A stretch of DNA of 64,000 nucleotides from Candidatus Levilactobacillus faecigallinarum (GCA_019113985.1 DXGJ01000062.1:27037-91036); one strand, 5' to 3'. Shown: positions 26,097 to 35,346, counted from the first letter of the stretch. Numbers and translations are program-made. The notes: generated by a model from the letters alone, not told the origin.

Positions 26097-26125
26097 TTGA
26101 CTTTTTGCTTATTATCCTGTATAGT
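26097..26125 (+). promoter_or_regulatory. Strong sigma-A promoter without a downstream gene
   Basis: TTGACT and TATAGT with a 17-bp spacer, pointing into the sRNA candidate. Confidence 0.7.
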
Positions 26126-26131
26126 TAATCA

Positions 26132-26243
26132 TCAGAGTTTAAGAGATGCTAATAAAGAGATTCAGAGAAGTTGATTAGCAAGCCGGAGTTTCTTAGATTT
26201 TAAAAACGCTCGCCCATTCGTAGGAATGGCGGGCGTTTTTTTC
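26132..26243 (+). ncRNA. Candidate small RNA (about 110 nt)
   Basis: Transcript expected from the promoter at 26097-26125 to a textbook terminator (AACGCTCGCCCATTC paired with GAATGGCGGGCGTT, then T7). The body contains a TGCTAAT/ATTAGCA stem. The only reading is a 10-codon one from ATG 26147 (MLIKRFREVD) with a weak ribosome site, so a regulatory RNA seems likelier than a peptide. No known family recognised. Confidence 0.55.
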
Positions 26244-26355
26244 GTCTTGGTAACAGGCTTCCCAGGTTCGTCGGCTGGCGCTGCATACTAGCTGTTTCTT
26301 TTATTTACGCCCTAACCTATACTTGAGTTAGTTCAAGTGATGAAGGAGGGTAACC

Positions 26356-27303
26356 ATGTCTCGTATCCAGATAAAGTACGCCTACATATCATGCCTAATC
26401 GTTACGGTGAGTAGTTTCATGTTCCTTTCACCGGTAATTGTTAGCGCTAACACAGCAAGCGATTCAGCAACACTAAATCGTCAAGTCGTGGAATCAGCGT
26501 CCGCCAGACCAGCGGCGCACCCATCGACCACCGTCAAAGTCACCAAACGGCAGGCCCGTATCAAAACAAAGCTGAAAAAGTATCTCCATGCCGTCACTCG
26601 CGATAAAACCGCCGCGGTCTCTTTTTACAACCTCACCCCGGTGAAGGGCAGCCCCGCGGCCAAGTCAGCGCAGGCCGCGGTTTACCAGCAAGGCAAGCTG
26701 GCCGTTCACGCCCGGGGCAACCACGTGACCACGTCCGCTAGTACCTATAAGCTCTATATCGCGGCCTACCTAATGCACCTGAAGCAACGGCACCGCTTTA
26801 CCTGGACCAAGGCCAACCGGGCAGGTGTGACCCGGATGATTGTGCAGTCCGCCAACGACTATCCGGTCAGTGTTTTACAGAAGCACGGTCGCACGCGAAT
26901 CAATCATTGGTTGGCGTCGCAAAACTATTATGGCAAGGCCTTTAGCACGACGCGGGCGACGAAAACCACTGCCAATAGTCTGGTTAAGGTGCTAAAGGAC
27001 CTCCACACGGGACAGGGTGCGTTCACCAATCGCCGTGACCGAAAATTCATTCTCAAACAAATGGGCCGGCAAGTCTACCGGCGGGGAATCCCCACGGGAG
27101 CGGCCCGGGCGACCAAGGGAACGACCGTCCAAGACAAGGTCGGTTTCCTCGCTGATAATAATGGGGACGCGGGAATTGTGACCCTGCCAAACGGCCAACG
27201 ATACTTACTGGTGATCCTCACCTGGGGCCGGGGCCAACACGGGTTTAGCGGTTATCCCCGGATTGCCCGGATTGCGGAGCACGTCCAAAAAATTGTTTAT
27301 TAA
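26356..27303 (+). CDS. Secreted class A beta-lactamase-like serine hydrolase
   Basis: A 315-aa protein with a signal peptide (hydrophobic core residues 10-28, cut near VSA). The penicillin-recognising fold is visible: SxxK as STYK (in TTSASTYKLYIAAYL), SxN as SAN (in VQSANDYPVS), and a KTG-like VQDKVGFLAD near the C-terminus. Members act on peptidoglycan or are inactive relatives of beta-lactamases; lactobacilli carry many. Good GGAGGG before ATG. An ACTTGA..TTCAAGT palindrome lies just upstream. Confidence 0.8.
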   Translation: MSRIQIKYAYISCLIVTVSSFMFLSPVIVSANTASDSATLNRQVVESASARPAAHPSTTVKVTKRQARIKTKLKKYLHAVTRDKTAAVSFYNLTPVKGSPAAKSAQAAVYQQGKLAVHARGNHVTTSASTYKLYIAAYLMHLKQRHRFTWTKANRAGVTRMIVQSANDYPVSVLQKHGRTRINHWLASQNYYGKAFSTTRATKTTANSLVKVLKDLHTGQGAFTNRRDRKFILKQMGRQVYRRGIPTGAARATKGTTVQDKVGFLADNNGDAGIVTLPNGQRYLLVILTWGRGQHGFSGYPRIARIAEHVQKIVY

Positions 27304-27365
27304 GCGCAGCGGCTGTGGCGTGGTATACTAAGCACACGAAATCATGAGAAAGTGGTGCTTGGACA

Positions 27366-27515
27366 ATGCAAATGCACAAGACAATCAATATCGGTCCCAA
27401 CGGGCAACTGAATCGCGTGAATGCCCAAAACAAGAAGGCCGCCAAGAGCAGTAAGGACCGGAAGCAGGAACTCATCAAGGCCTACCTGAATAAAAAGCAT
27501 CAGCCGGCCAAGTAA
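27366..27515 (+). CDS. Small basic protein (49 aa)
   Basis: Reads MQMHKTINIGPNGQLNRVNA and continues with Lys-, Asn- and Gln-rich sequence to KKHQPAK. No membrane segment. It sits directly before a perfect 16-bp terminator stem. Composition resembles the 42-aa protein at 17.1 kb, but they do not align well. Start could be either of two ATGs six bases apart. Function unknown. Confidence 0.55.
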   Translation: MQMHKTINIGPNGQLNRVNAQNKKAAKSSKDRKQELIKAYLNKKHQPAK

Positions 27516-27528
27516 GCAGCCGACATGT

Positions 27529-27573
27529 TAAAAGACCGCCCACCAGTCAGTAACGATTGGTGGGCGGTCTTTT
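27529..27573 (+). terminator. Terminator after the 49-aa gene
   Basis: AAGACCGCCCACCA pairs perfectly with TGGTGGGCGGTCTT, then T residues. Confidence 0.85.
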
Positions 27574-27762
27574 ATGGTTGGATTAATGACACAATGACGG
27601 GATAGCATCTTAAAACAGCTCCCAGTAATCGGTGCACGCAAAGCTCACGACATGCTTTGGCGGCTTTCTTGCTAAGCATAGTGGTAGACCTGGAGGCCAT
27701 CGCCTTCACTTGACCCATTTACGTGCTATATTGTGCCTATCAACAAAAGGAGCGTGATTGAA

Positions 27763-27990
27763 ATGGCTGAAACAGTGGTAACCTCATTACGACTCAAGAA
27801 AGATCACTATCAACAGGTTAAGAAAATGGCTGACTGTCACGGTATCTCTATAGCCAAGTATATGCGTGAAGCTGTCTTGGAACGACTAGAAGACGAAGCG
27901 GATTATCACGATGCAATGGCCAACCTAAACGCGAGCCATGGCGAAACTGTCTCTCGTGATGAGATACGCCAGTGCCTGGGGATGCACTGA
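27763..27990 (+). CDS. Orphan ribbon-helix-helix antitoxin-like protein
   Basis: A 75-aa protein with the RHH pattern: a strand VVTSLRLKKDHYQQVKKMA followed by GISIAKYMREAVLERL. It resembles RelB/CopG antitoxins. No toxin gene lies on either side, and a hairpin overlaps its stop codon. AAAAGGAG is ten bases before the ATG at 27763; the upstream in-frame codons have no site. It may be an orphan regulator. Confidence 0.65.
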   Translation: MAETVVTSLRLKKDHYQQVKKMADCHGISIAKYMREAVLERLEDEADYHDAMANLNASHGETVSRDEIRQCLGMH

Positions 27991-28014
27991 TGGGGTTGCT
28001 GATTACCCCATCAG
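27987..28014 (+). terminator. Hairpin at the end of the RHH gene
   Basis: CTGATGGGG pairs with CCCCATCAG. Few T residues follow, so termination strength is uncertain. Confidence 0.45.
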
Positions 28015-28094
28015 CTTACTTATCACCGATTAATCGTTGACGGGTAAGCGGCAATTATCCTACAATGACGTGAAAGTACTGGTGACGGGCGCCA

Positions 28095-29348
28095 TTACTT
28101 TCTCAGTAACGTCGACCCGTACATGCCGAGAATGGATCCAGCGCCAATAGCTAACAGGAGACGCAGGGGCTGGCCAGTCACCGTGGCGTCCCGAAGGTAG
28201 AGCTGATTCGTGAAGAGGTCGTACGCAAAGCGAATCGGCGTCCAGTTATAGACGAAATCCTGATAGAACGGGCTCAGCATCTGGGGCACCATGGTTATCA
28301 CGGCCATCGACCCAATCCAGATTACCAGCAGGAGTGGCCACCCCTTGATACCTAGGAGATTCAAGACCGCCGTTTGCAGCAGGTAAAAGACGAGGCTGAT
28401 CAGCGTGGTCAGCCAGAAGAACTGAACCGGCTGGGGAATCGGCATCCCGTAGCAAACCTTCGTGAAAAAGTAGATGGTACCGGCAACACTCATGGCAATG
28501 ACTAATCCGGCAATCAATTGACTGGTCACACTGCTAGCCGACAAATAACCATCGTTACGCCGTTGTTCAAACTTACGGTGAGCCCGCCAACTCAAGAAGC
28601 TGGCTAAGAGACTCCCCAACCAAGCAAAAATGGTGATGATCATCGGGGCCATGCCGCTCAGCATCTTGGTTGAAACTGAATTACGTTTAACCAATGTCAC
28701 GTTGATGGGCGTCTGAAGGTCGGTCCATTGCTGAGCAGTTAAGGGCAGCTTCGCCTGCGTAGCAACCTGGCCATAACGTTTAGCAATCGTTTGGTTCATC
28801 TGCGTTGCGAGTTGCGGTAAGCGCGTCATCAACTGGCTGGCAATAACTGCATTGTTGCCCTGACTGACGTAGAGGGTTAGACGTGCCTGCTGTGGGGCGT
28901 GCGCGACCAACGTCCGGGCGACGGCCTGCTGCTGTTGAAACGGCTTGGCTTGGGCCACCAGTGGAGCCTTCGTGGCGACCGCCACGAGTTTTTGGGTCAT
29001 CACTTGGCCCTTTAGATAAGCGACCTGTTGCCGTAAGGCCTGACTGAACCCGGAATGGAGCACCACGGCCCCGTAATACTTCCCCGCAGCAAACCCCTTG
29101 GTCAATTGCGAGGTGTGCTTCACGGCAACCCACTTAATGGTCGCGTCCCGGTGATCACCGGCGTCTTGGAGCTTCTGAACCACCTTTTGGGCCGCTGATT
29201 CGTGATCGTTGACGACTAGGGCCAGTGGCAGGTGCCGAACTTTAACCGTACTGCGAGCCCCCACCTGGGCAAATGCGAACAGACCAATGACGAGAAACGA
29301 TACCAGTAACCCAATATAAAGGTCTTTTTTCTTAAATATCGTAAGCAT
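28095..29348 (-). CDS. YhgE/Pip-like ABC-2 type membrane protein
   Basis: A 417-aa protein: one membrane helix near the start (residues 11-29), a long extracellular region rich in Ala, Gln and Lys to about 215, then five C-terminal helices. This is the YhgE/Pip or DUF3533 layout, related to ABC-2 permeases; some homologues are phage receptors or secretion partners. GGGAGG lies before the ATG. Divergent from a TetR gene which probably represses it. Role otherwise unknown. Confidence 0.75.
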   Translation of the reverse strand: MLTIFKKKDLYIGLLVSFLVIGLFAFAQVGARSTVKVRHLPLALVVNDHESAAQKVVQKLQDAGDHRDATIKWVAVKHTSQLTKGFAAGKYYGAVVLHSGFSQALRQQVAYLKGQVMTQKLVAVATKAPLVAQAKPFQQQQAVARTLVAHAPQQARLTLYVSQGNNAVIASQLMTRLPQLATQMNQTIAKRYGQVATQAKLPLTAQQWTDLQTPINVTLVKRNSVSTKMLSGMAPMIITIFAWLGSLLASFLSWRAHRKFEQRRNDGYLSASSVTSQLIAGLVIAMSVAGTIYFFTKVCYGMPIPQPVQFFWLTTLISLVFYLLQTAVLNLLGIKGWPLLLVIWIGSMAVITMVPQMLSPFYQDFVYNWTPIRFAYDLFTNQLYLRDATVTGQPLRLLLAIGAGSILGMYGSTLLRK

Positions 29349-29508
29349 AGTAACTACCTCCCTTAACTTATAACTCAGTATAGAGGCTCAGCTGATGGCA
29401 TAAAATGGGCAACGAATCGTGACTTGTTGCTTAATACCACAGATTCGCGTGATGTGGGGGTGTAGGTGACAAGATGACGTACATTGGGTAATTCGGGAGG
29501 GGATAAAC

Positions 29509-30063
29509 ATGGCCGACTTTAGAAGTCAAAAGACAGACGACCTCATCGTCACAGCCTTCGTCGACCTGGTTCTTGAGAAGGGGTTCGACCACGTGACCGT
29601 GACCAGTATTGCCGACCGAGCGTTAATTAATCGCAAAACCTTTTACGAACACTATCCTGATAAGTTTGCATTAACTGACGCCATTCGTCACGCCATCATC
29701 ATGTGGTTCGAGATGACTTTACAAAAGCGGGCAACGTTAATCCGCCAGGGGATGGGCCTAAGCGAAACCATTGGGCAATTAGAGCCGGAATTGCGGCAGC
29801 TGCTAACGTCTTGGCGGCAACCGCTCAACGCGCTTCTCAGCATTCACGAGGTAAAACCCCAGTTATTGGATGATATTCAGCAGGTGCTCAGCGCCCAGCT
29901 GAAGTGGGGGGCACGACAACCTGTATCTGAACTCACGATTAACGTGCTAAACGGTATCATGATGGGCATGCTTAAATATGATTTAGAAACAAACCAGTTG
30001 CCATCCCGGCAGGAGTTGCAGGAGCTGACCCAAAATATCCGCTTAATCTTAGGGGATACCTGA
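29509..30063 (+). CDS. TetR-family regulator
   Basis: A 184-aa protein with HTH ending TVTSIADRALINRKTFYEHYPDK and a Gram-positive TetR C-terminal domain (TetR_C_8-like by length and layout). Divergent from the YhgE-like gene; such pairs usually have the regulator repressing the membrane protein. GGGAGGGG before the ATG. Confidence 0.82.
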   Translation: MADFRSQKTDDLIVTAFVDLVLEKGFDHVTVTSIADRALINRKTFYEHYPDKFALTDAIRHAIIMWFEMTLQKRATLIRQGMGLSETIGQLEPELRQLLTSWRQPLNALLSIHEVKPQLLDDIQQVLSAQLKWGARQPVSELTINVLNGIMMGMLKYDLETNQLPSRQELQELTQNIRLILGDT

Positions 30064-30289
30064 CGTTGTGACCAGCGAGGATGGGGAATTGATCTTTTGA
30101 TGATCAGTTGTCCGCTTATGCGTGTCGAATAAAATTTGCTAGGATTGACCAAGGAGACACGAGTAAATTTTATCGTGTCTGACGAAGGTAAAGTTATGAC
30201 AAACAAACTGGTTAACCGAATCGTTTTACTAAGCCATCAATAATATTATTGGATTCAATTCTTTAAAAATCGGTAGCCCTTGCATCTTA

Positions 30290-30328
30290 CAAAACCGCCG
30301 TCCAACAGGTGAATTGGGCGGCGGTTTA
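30290..30328 (+). terminator. Hairpin terminator
   Basis: AAAACCGCCGTCCAA pairs with TTGGGCGGCGGTTT. Confidence 0.65.
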
Positions 30329-30402
30329 TGTAGTTTTATGCGCCTTAAGCGAAGTGACTAAGATGGTCCCTCAATAGTCGATAAATTACTATCAGTGTAA
30401 AG

Positions 30403-30448
30403 TAAAAAATTGGGTTTATATTCTATAAGTGAATAAAACCCATTTTTA
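30403..30448 (-). terminator. Terminator of the lysR gene
   Basis: AATTGGGTTTAT pairs with ATAAAACCCATT; flanked by A and T runs, so it could act in both directions. Confidence 0.7.
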
Positions 30449-30487
30449 GTATGCCCGTCAACAATAAATAAACAGTTTCTACATCTT

Positions 30488-31402
30488 CTACATCGTAGTT
30501 GGAAATTCCTTCTCGTCATTATTCTGAATGAATTCATGCAGAAAATCCGCAGTTTTCTTCCCGGGTAGTTTGGTGCTCAGTAGACCGTAATCAACGGTTA
30601 CATCGGTTTTGAGTGGGACGGTGACTAAGTTGGGGTGAATATTTTTCCAGGGAGTTAACGAAATCATTGCAATGTTTTCTTCCACTGTTTCATTAAAGGT
30701 ATTGATATCATAGCGTCCGTTGGTGTCGATAGTTTGAATGGTCGGTACTTCCGTCAACATTTGTTTACGCAAGAGATCGTTTTTTTCACTGATTCCCGTG
30801 GGAACCATCAGGACTCTTTCATGCGCGAGGTCTTGAAACGAGATGGCTTCAAGTTGCGCCAACGGATTATCACTTCGGACGGCAATTCCAAAATGGTAGG
30901 AGCCTAGTTTGATGGCACTAAACGAGTGCTTCAGGGTGGTACTGTCAAAAGTACCGACAATTAGATCGCTACTCCGTCCGAGCATCGCGTATTCACGGTT
31001 ACTAGAATTCAAGTCTTCCTGCAATTGGACCAAGCGAATTTGGAACCTGGGCATTTTCGGCGCAACTTGCTTCCAAAGTGCCATAAAGGGATCCGCCGGG
31101 TGTAATAGGGAGGTTCCAAGTAGAATAATGCGTTTATCATCAGTCCGAACCCGGCGCGTTTCCTCAACGGCGGTGTTCAGCAAATCAAGCAACTGACGAA
31201 CGTACGGCTGAAACTTTTTACCCTGAGGTGTGAGGTTGACTCCGGTCGCCGTACGGAGAAAAAGTTTTAGGTTAAGCTCGGTTTCTAGACGATTGATTTG
31301 TTTCATCACGGCCGTTCCGGAGATGAAGCTTTGCTCACCAGCCTTGGTAAAGCTACCATACTCACTTACGCGTAAAAATGTTTGTAGCTGATTAATATCC
31401 AT
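30488..31402 (-). CDS. LysR-family regulator
   Basis: A 304-aa regulator with an N-terminal HTH (TFLRVSEYGSFTKAGEQSFI) and a substrate-binding domain (IILLGTSLLHPAD, LIVGTFDSTTLKHSF). Divergent from the redox gene cluster that starts at 31538; the palindrome in between is a typical LysR site, so it probably activates that cluster. Inducer unknown. Confidence 0.85.
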   Translation of the reverse strand: MDINQLQTFLRVSEYGSFTKAGEQSFISGTAVMKQINRLETELNLKLFLRTATGVNLTPQGKKFQPYVRQLLDLLNTAVEETRRVRTDDKRIILLGTSLLHPADPFMALWKQVAPKMPRFQIRLVQLQEDLNSSNREYAMLGRSSDLIVGTFDSTTLKHSFSAIKLGSYHFGIAVRSDNPLAQLEAISFQDLAHERVLMVPTGISEKNDLLRKQMLTEVPTIQTIDTNGRYDINTFNETVEENIAMISLTPWKNIHPNLVTVPLKTDVTVDYGLLSTKLPGKKTADFLHEFIQNNDEKEFPTTM

Positions 31403-31437
31403 TGCTATCCCTCCAATATAGCTAGTATAAACCTAAA

Positions 31438-31492
31438 GTTGATAGTTCATCAACAAGCCGATTCTTCTAATTTCCGATTTTCAGCCTATACT
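31438..31492 (+). promoter_or_regulatory. LysR-type palindrome and promoter
   Basis: GTTGATAGTTCATCAAC (31438-31454) is a perfect palindrome with a 5-bp centre. TATACT at 31487 is a good -10 without a matching -35, as expected for an activator-dependent promoter. Confidence 0.6.
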
Positions 31493-31537
31493 AGTCATTG
31501 TAGTTGAGACACGGAAGGTTATGAAAGAGGTCAGCGA

Positions 31538-31990
31538 ATGAACAAAAAAGTAATGGGTGCAATTTTAGGTGCAATTGTTGTAATGACAGGATTGGTAATG
31601 TTAACGATTGGAATGACACGCCAAGCGGAAAGTACTAGCCGAGCAAAACCAGCGACTAATACGACCGTTGCAAAACATGTTGTCAGTCCAAGTAAAGCAA
31701 GTTCCAATGCAACGGCTAATCAAGCAAGCATGACTGATGCAGACGTCATCGGTGTCTGGATCAATCATCATAACAAAGATATTCATCAAAAAATCACCTT
31801 CACTGCCGATCATAGGTGGAAGGAAAATCAACATCATGTTACTAATATTTATTCTGGAACCTGGAAGCGAATTGGCCATAACCAGATTTTACTAGCCCCA
31901 TATAATGAAAAAATTCATCTATATGGTAATAACTATCAGACCATGAATGTTTTGAACTATAATCACATCTTAAATAAACAAACTAATTAG
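31538..31990 (+). CDS. Membrane-anchored or secreted protein of unknown function
   Basis: A 150-aa protein with one N-terminal hydrophobic helix (residues 8-26) and no lipobox, a Ser/Thr/Ala-rich linker, then a small globular domain (GVWINHHNKDIHQKITFTAD...GTWKRIGHNQILL) like lipocalin-type or DUF-class lactobacillus exported domains. First gene of the LysR-linked cluster. Function not recognised. Confidence 0.65.
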   Translation: MNKKVMGAILGAIVVMTGLVMLTIGMTRQAESTSRAKPATNTTVAKHVVSPSKASSNATANQASMTDADVIGVWINHHNKDIHQKITFTADHRWKENQHHVTNIYSGTWKRIGHNQILLAPYNEKIHLYGNNYQTMNVLNYNHILNKQTN

Positions 31991-32003
31991 GAGGAAACAA
32001 ATT

Positions 32004-32747
32004 ATGTCAGTAGAAAATAAAGTCATTGTCATTACCGGTGCATCTTCAGGAATTGGTGAAGCTAGTGCTAAGTTATTAGCAAGTCACGGTGCGAAGGTCG
32101 TTTTAGGTGCTCGTCGTGAGAGTCGGTTACAAACGATTGTCAATGATATTCAAGCGAATGACGGTCACGCCACTTATCGAGTTACGGACGTTGCTGACCC
32201 GGCTGATTTAGTTGCTTTAGTTGATTTAGCCAAAACTAAATTTGGCGCGATTGACGTGATCTTTAATAACGCCGGAATCATGCCGACTTCACCGATCAGC
32301 GCTTTGAAGACCGATGAATGGAATGCCATGATTGACGTTAACTTAAAAGGGGTATTGAACGGCGTTGCAGCGGTGATGCCAGATTTCACCAAACAAAAAC
32401 ACGGTCAAATTATTACGACTTCTTCCGTTGCCGGCTTAAAGAGTTTCGCGGGTTCAGGGGTCTATGGTGCAACTAAGTTTGCAGTTCGTAACTTAATGGA
32501 AGTTATTCGAATGGAAAGTGCCCAGGAACACACTAATATTCGAACGACTAGCCTTTATCCAGCGGCCATCAATACCGAACTCTTACACACCATTACTGAT
32601 TCAAACGCTAAGCAGGGTATGAACAAATTATATGCGGCGGTTGGAATCACACCTGATGCCGTTGCACGGGTTGTTGACTTTGCAGTAGCACAACCAGACG
32701 ATGTTAACGTGAATGAATTTACAATTTATCCAACTAAACAAGCTTAA
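32004..32747 (+). CDS. Short-chain dehydrogenase/reductase, copy A
   Basis: A 247-aa classical SDR: TGASSGIGEA (11-20), NNAG (88-91), catalytic Ser in TTSSVAG, YGATK as the YxxxK motif. By my count about 87% identical to the SDR at 37230, so the two are recent paralogues. NADP use is suggested by the ARR segment after the second strand. It is 13 bp after the preceding gene; GGAGG before ATG. Confidence 0.9.
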   Translation: MSVENKVIVITGASSGIGEASAKLLASHGAKVVLGARRESRLQTIVNDIQANDGHATYRVTDVADPADLVALVDLAKTKFGAIDVIFNNAGIMPTSPISALKTDEWNAMIDVNLKGVLNGVAAVMPDFTKQKHGQIITTSSVAGLKSFAGSGVYGATKFAVRNLMEVIRMESAQEHTNIRTTSLYPAAINTELLHTITDSNAKQGMNKLYAAVGITPDAVARVVDFAVAQPDDVNVNEFTIYPTKQA

Positions 32748-32769
32748 TTGGATTTAGGAAAGAAGAGAT

Positions 32770-34182
32770 TTGAAAGTGAAACGGCTGATCAATAAAGGAA
32801 ACCTTTATCGTAGTTTAATCGTTGGCCTAGTGCTGATTCAATTATTAGAGCTGGTAGTGCCGCTTAACCTGACAGTGTTAGATGCTCTATTTGCAATTGG
32901 AATCGCAGTTCTAGGAATCCAAAATTTAAGCCGTTCCTTTCAAGTTGCAACACTCGTCTTCTTTGTCGCGGGATTGGGCTTGTTGAGTACCACGGGGTTG
33001 TCGTTATATGGGATTGCGACGGCAATCGTTTCAATGGTGGATATTGTGGTTTTACTGGTAGTCATGCAGCTTTTCCTGATTCCGGTAACGGTTGGAAAAT
33101 ATCAGGCAGCTGTTGAGGTGTTCATGCACGACCATGTTCATGGGCCGAAACAGACCTATACGTTTGTTATGTTAGTGACGCATTTACTTTCCAGCATTCT
33201 TTCGATGGGTACGGTCGCAATCGTCCTATCGATCTTGGGTGACAGTATCAAGCGGCAAGTTAAAGATTCTGCACGTTTTTCTGCTACTGCGGTTACTAGG
33301 GCCTTTACCCTTGGAACGTTGTGGGCACCCGGTGCGGCAACCATTTTCCTGATTAGTACCGTGACGAAGGTTAGTTGGACCCGGCTATTTATACCGTGTT
33401 TGATTTTGGGATTGTTAGGCCTAGTTCTTGCGTATGCCATGGAACGTCATCAAGCATACATGCAAGTAAAGCCAAGCGTGATTACGAACAATGTGGCGCA
33501 TCCGAATAAGGGCCACGCATCGTTATTTGGATTAGTATTGGCAGTCATTGCATTGTTGTTGCTTAGTTTTGTCCTGATGGAAAATAAGGTTGCGAGTTCG
33601 ATGGATTCTGTGACCTTAGCTGGTTTGCTGATTGTTCTCATTTGGACTGGCTTGTTGGGAGTCAAGCGTGGCAGTAAACTGCCGGCGTTTAAGCCGGCTT
33701 TAAAAGAAGCCCTGACGGCTTATTGGCACCAAGGAATGACGCGTGGTGCATCGTTGGCACCGTTCTTTGTCGGTATCGGGACCTTCACGTATGGGTTTCA
33801 GCATTCGACCGTTAGTACCCAACTAACGGCGGCTTTAACGCCAGTCTTTTCCCAGCTAGGCTGGTGGTTGGTTCTGTTGATTCCAATCATCGTTGTCTTG
33901 GTGTCATTAATCGGCATTCATCCATTAGCATCAGTCGCGTTGATTGGTAAAGTCATTATGGCAATGCATATCTCGTTATCCCCACTCTTAATTGCCCTCA
34001 GCTTAAATATTGGGAGCGTGGCAGCTTACATGTTGTCACCATTTGCCGGGATTGTCATGATTGTCGCAACGCTGTTAAACGTGGGTCCGGGAACCGTTTC
34101 AATTCGCTGGAACTGGCAATTTTGCTCGGTGTTTCTAGTCCTTAGTGTCATAGTCGCAGTTTTATTGAACTTGGTCTTTTAG
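32770..34182 (+). CDS. Polytopic membrane transporter of the ion-transporter type
   Basis: A 470-aa protein with about 11-12 membrane helices and a repeated layout with a large central loop, resembling the Na+/H+ antiporter or dicarboxylate (IT) superfamily. Conserved-looking segments include SILSMGTVAIVLSILGDS and PGAATIFLIS. TTG start with AAGAAGAG just before; GTG two codons later is possible. In the LysR-linked operon, it may move the substrate or product of the redox enzymes. Substrate not readable. Confidence 0.65.
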   Translation: MKVKRLINKGNLYRSLIVGLVLIQLLELVVPLNLTVLDALFAIGIAVLGIQNLSRSFQVATLVFFVAGLGLLSTTGLSLYGIATAIVSMVDIVVLLVVMQLFLIPVTVGKYQAAVEVFMHDHVHGPKQTYTFVMLVTHLLSSILSMGTVAIVLSILGDSIKRQVKDSARFSATAVTRAFTLGTLWAPGAATIFLISTVTKVSWTRLFIPCLILGLLGLVLAYAMERHQAYMQVKPSVITNNVAHPNKGHASLFGLVLAVIALLLLSFVLMENKVASSMDSVTLAGLLIVLIWTGLLGVKRGSKLPAFKPALKEALTAYWHQGMTRGASLAPFFVGIGTFTYGFQHSTVSTQLTAALTPVFSQLGWWLVLLIPIIVVLVSLIGIHPLASVALIGKVIMAMHISLSPLLIALSLNIGSVAAYMLSPFAGIVMIVATLLNVGPGTVSIRWNWQFCSVFLVLSVIVAVLLNLVF

Positions 34183-34200
34183 AAAAAGGAAGTAATTAAC

Positions 34201-34839
34201 ATGAAAAAAGTTATTTTATTAGGCGCCACCAGTAATATCTCAGCATTCTTGATTCCACGGTTATTAGAGCAGTCCGACGTTGAATTGACTTTGTTTGCAA
34301 GGCATGCTGGTCAACGATTGCCACAATACGCCAATAATGATCGAGTAACACTCATTGACGGTAACTGGAACGAATTATCTGATGTAGTTAACGCAATTAG
34401 CAATCAGGACGTTGTCTACCTTGCCACAGGACATTTTTCTAAGGCCAATCAAAACGTTGTTAGCGCCATGAAAACTGATGGTGTTGATCGGCTGATTGTT
34501 GCTGGCGGGTTGGGAATCTATGACGAAGTAGCAGGAAAGTTTGGCAGCTGGAACGCTCGTATGATGGGTGACTATACGGAAATTAAACGCGCAGCCAAGG
34601 TAATCGATGATAGCGGCTTAAATTATACGTTTCTCCGAATGGCTTGGCTGTATAACAATGATCAACACCTTGATTATAAGGTGATTCCCCAGGGGAGCCC
34701 GTTTAAAGATACGCAGGTCACCCGTCAAGCCGTTGCAGAGCTGGTAACGGATATTATCAAGAATCCGGCGATTTATCAACGTGCCAGCATTGGGGTGGCG
34801 GAACCCAATACGGCTTGGGATAAACCTAGTTTTTATTAG
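34201..34839 (+). CDS. NAD(P)-binding protein (NmrA/atypical SDR)
   Basis: A 212-aa protein with a Rossmann start ILLGATSNISAFLIPRLLE and a YLATGH region, as in NAD(P)H-binding atypical SDRs. No classical YxxxK pair is evident. A second member of this type occurs in the parallel cluster at 38818. Fourth gene of the operon; AAGGAAG before ATG. Confidence 0.78.
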   Translation: MKKVILLGATSNISAFLIPRLLEQSDVELTLFARHAGQRLPQYANNDRVTLIDGNWNELSDVVNAISNQDVVYLATGHFSKANQNVVSAMKTDGVDRLIVAGGLGIYDEVAGKFGSWNARMMGDYTEIKRAAKVIDDSGLNYTFLRMAWLYNNDQHLDYKVIPQGSPFKDTQVTRQAVAELVTDIIKNPAIYQRASIGVAEPNTAWDKPSFY

Positions 34840-34851
34840 GAGGAATATCGA

Positions 34852-35346
34852 ATGCAGATTACAGTTGCTTTGAAAGACGGCTACTTGCCAACTACTTACA
34901 CGAGCCAGGCCAGCGTTAAGCATAACAATCAACCAATTATATCATTCCCAATTGAAATTCAGTCGGTCCCCGAGAAAACGCAATCATTAGCGATTTCTTT
35001 AATTGATTATGACGCCGTTCCACGGACCGGATTCCCATTTATTCACTGGCTAGCGACGAACGTACCACCGATGGCAGAGATTCCAGTTGACTTTAGCCGT
35101 CACTATGAAGGACCACAGGGACAAAATACATGGATGTCACGATTTTATCAAATGAATGATCCATATTTTGCCAGTCACTATGCCGGCCCCAATCCACCTG
35201 ATCAGGCGCATCAGTATACTTTAACCGTGTACGCACTTAATCAGGATATGAATTTAGAAAATGAGTTTTACTATAATGCTTTTCGTAATCAACTTGCTGG
35301 TCGCGTGATTACAAAAGCTTCATTGCCGGTCTTAGCTAAAAATTAG
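34852..35346 (+). CDS. PEBP family protein (YbhB/YbcL-like)
   Basis: A 164-aa phosphatidylethanolamine-binding-type protein. Signature elements: IPFPIEI-like SFPIEIQSVPEKTQSLAISL, DYDAVPRTGFPFIHW, and YAGPNPPDQAHQYTLTVYAL, which match the ligand pocket (Asp-x-x-Ala-Pro, His-Tyr, Pro-Pro-x-x-x-His-x-Tyr). No signal peptide, so cytoplasmic. Within the LysR-linked operon; AGGAGG before ATG. Role in the pathway unknown. Confidence 0.85.
   Translation: MQITVALKDGYLPTTYTSQASVKHNNQPIISFPIEIQSVPEKTQSLAISLIDYDAVPRTGFPFIHWLATNVPPMAEIPVDFSRHYEGPQGQNTWMSRFYQMNDPYFASHYAGPNPPDQAHQYTLTVYALNQDMNLENEFYYNAFRNQLAGRVITKASLPVLAKN

Larger units (their letters stand above)
30064..30487. other. Intergenic region with two terminators
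   Basis: Contains the hairpin-plus-T terminators at 30290 and 30403 and no convincing gene. A 15-codon reading (MTNKLVNRIVLLSHQ) has a weak ribosome site and is probably chance. Confidence 0.5.

Noticed and set aside
24800..26100. A dif-like site for XerS
   Set aside because: I looked for the spaced half-sites flanking xerS and found none that I could defend by eye.
27245..27478. 77-codon minus-strand reading overlapping the 49-aa gene
   Set aside because: Antisense to the 3' end of the beta-lactamase-like gene and to the better punctuated plus-strand small gene.
30195..30242. 15-codon reading MTNKLVNRIVLLSHQ
   Set aside because: Weak ribosome site and no terminator relation; likely chance.
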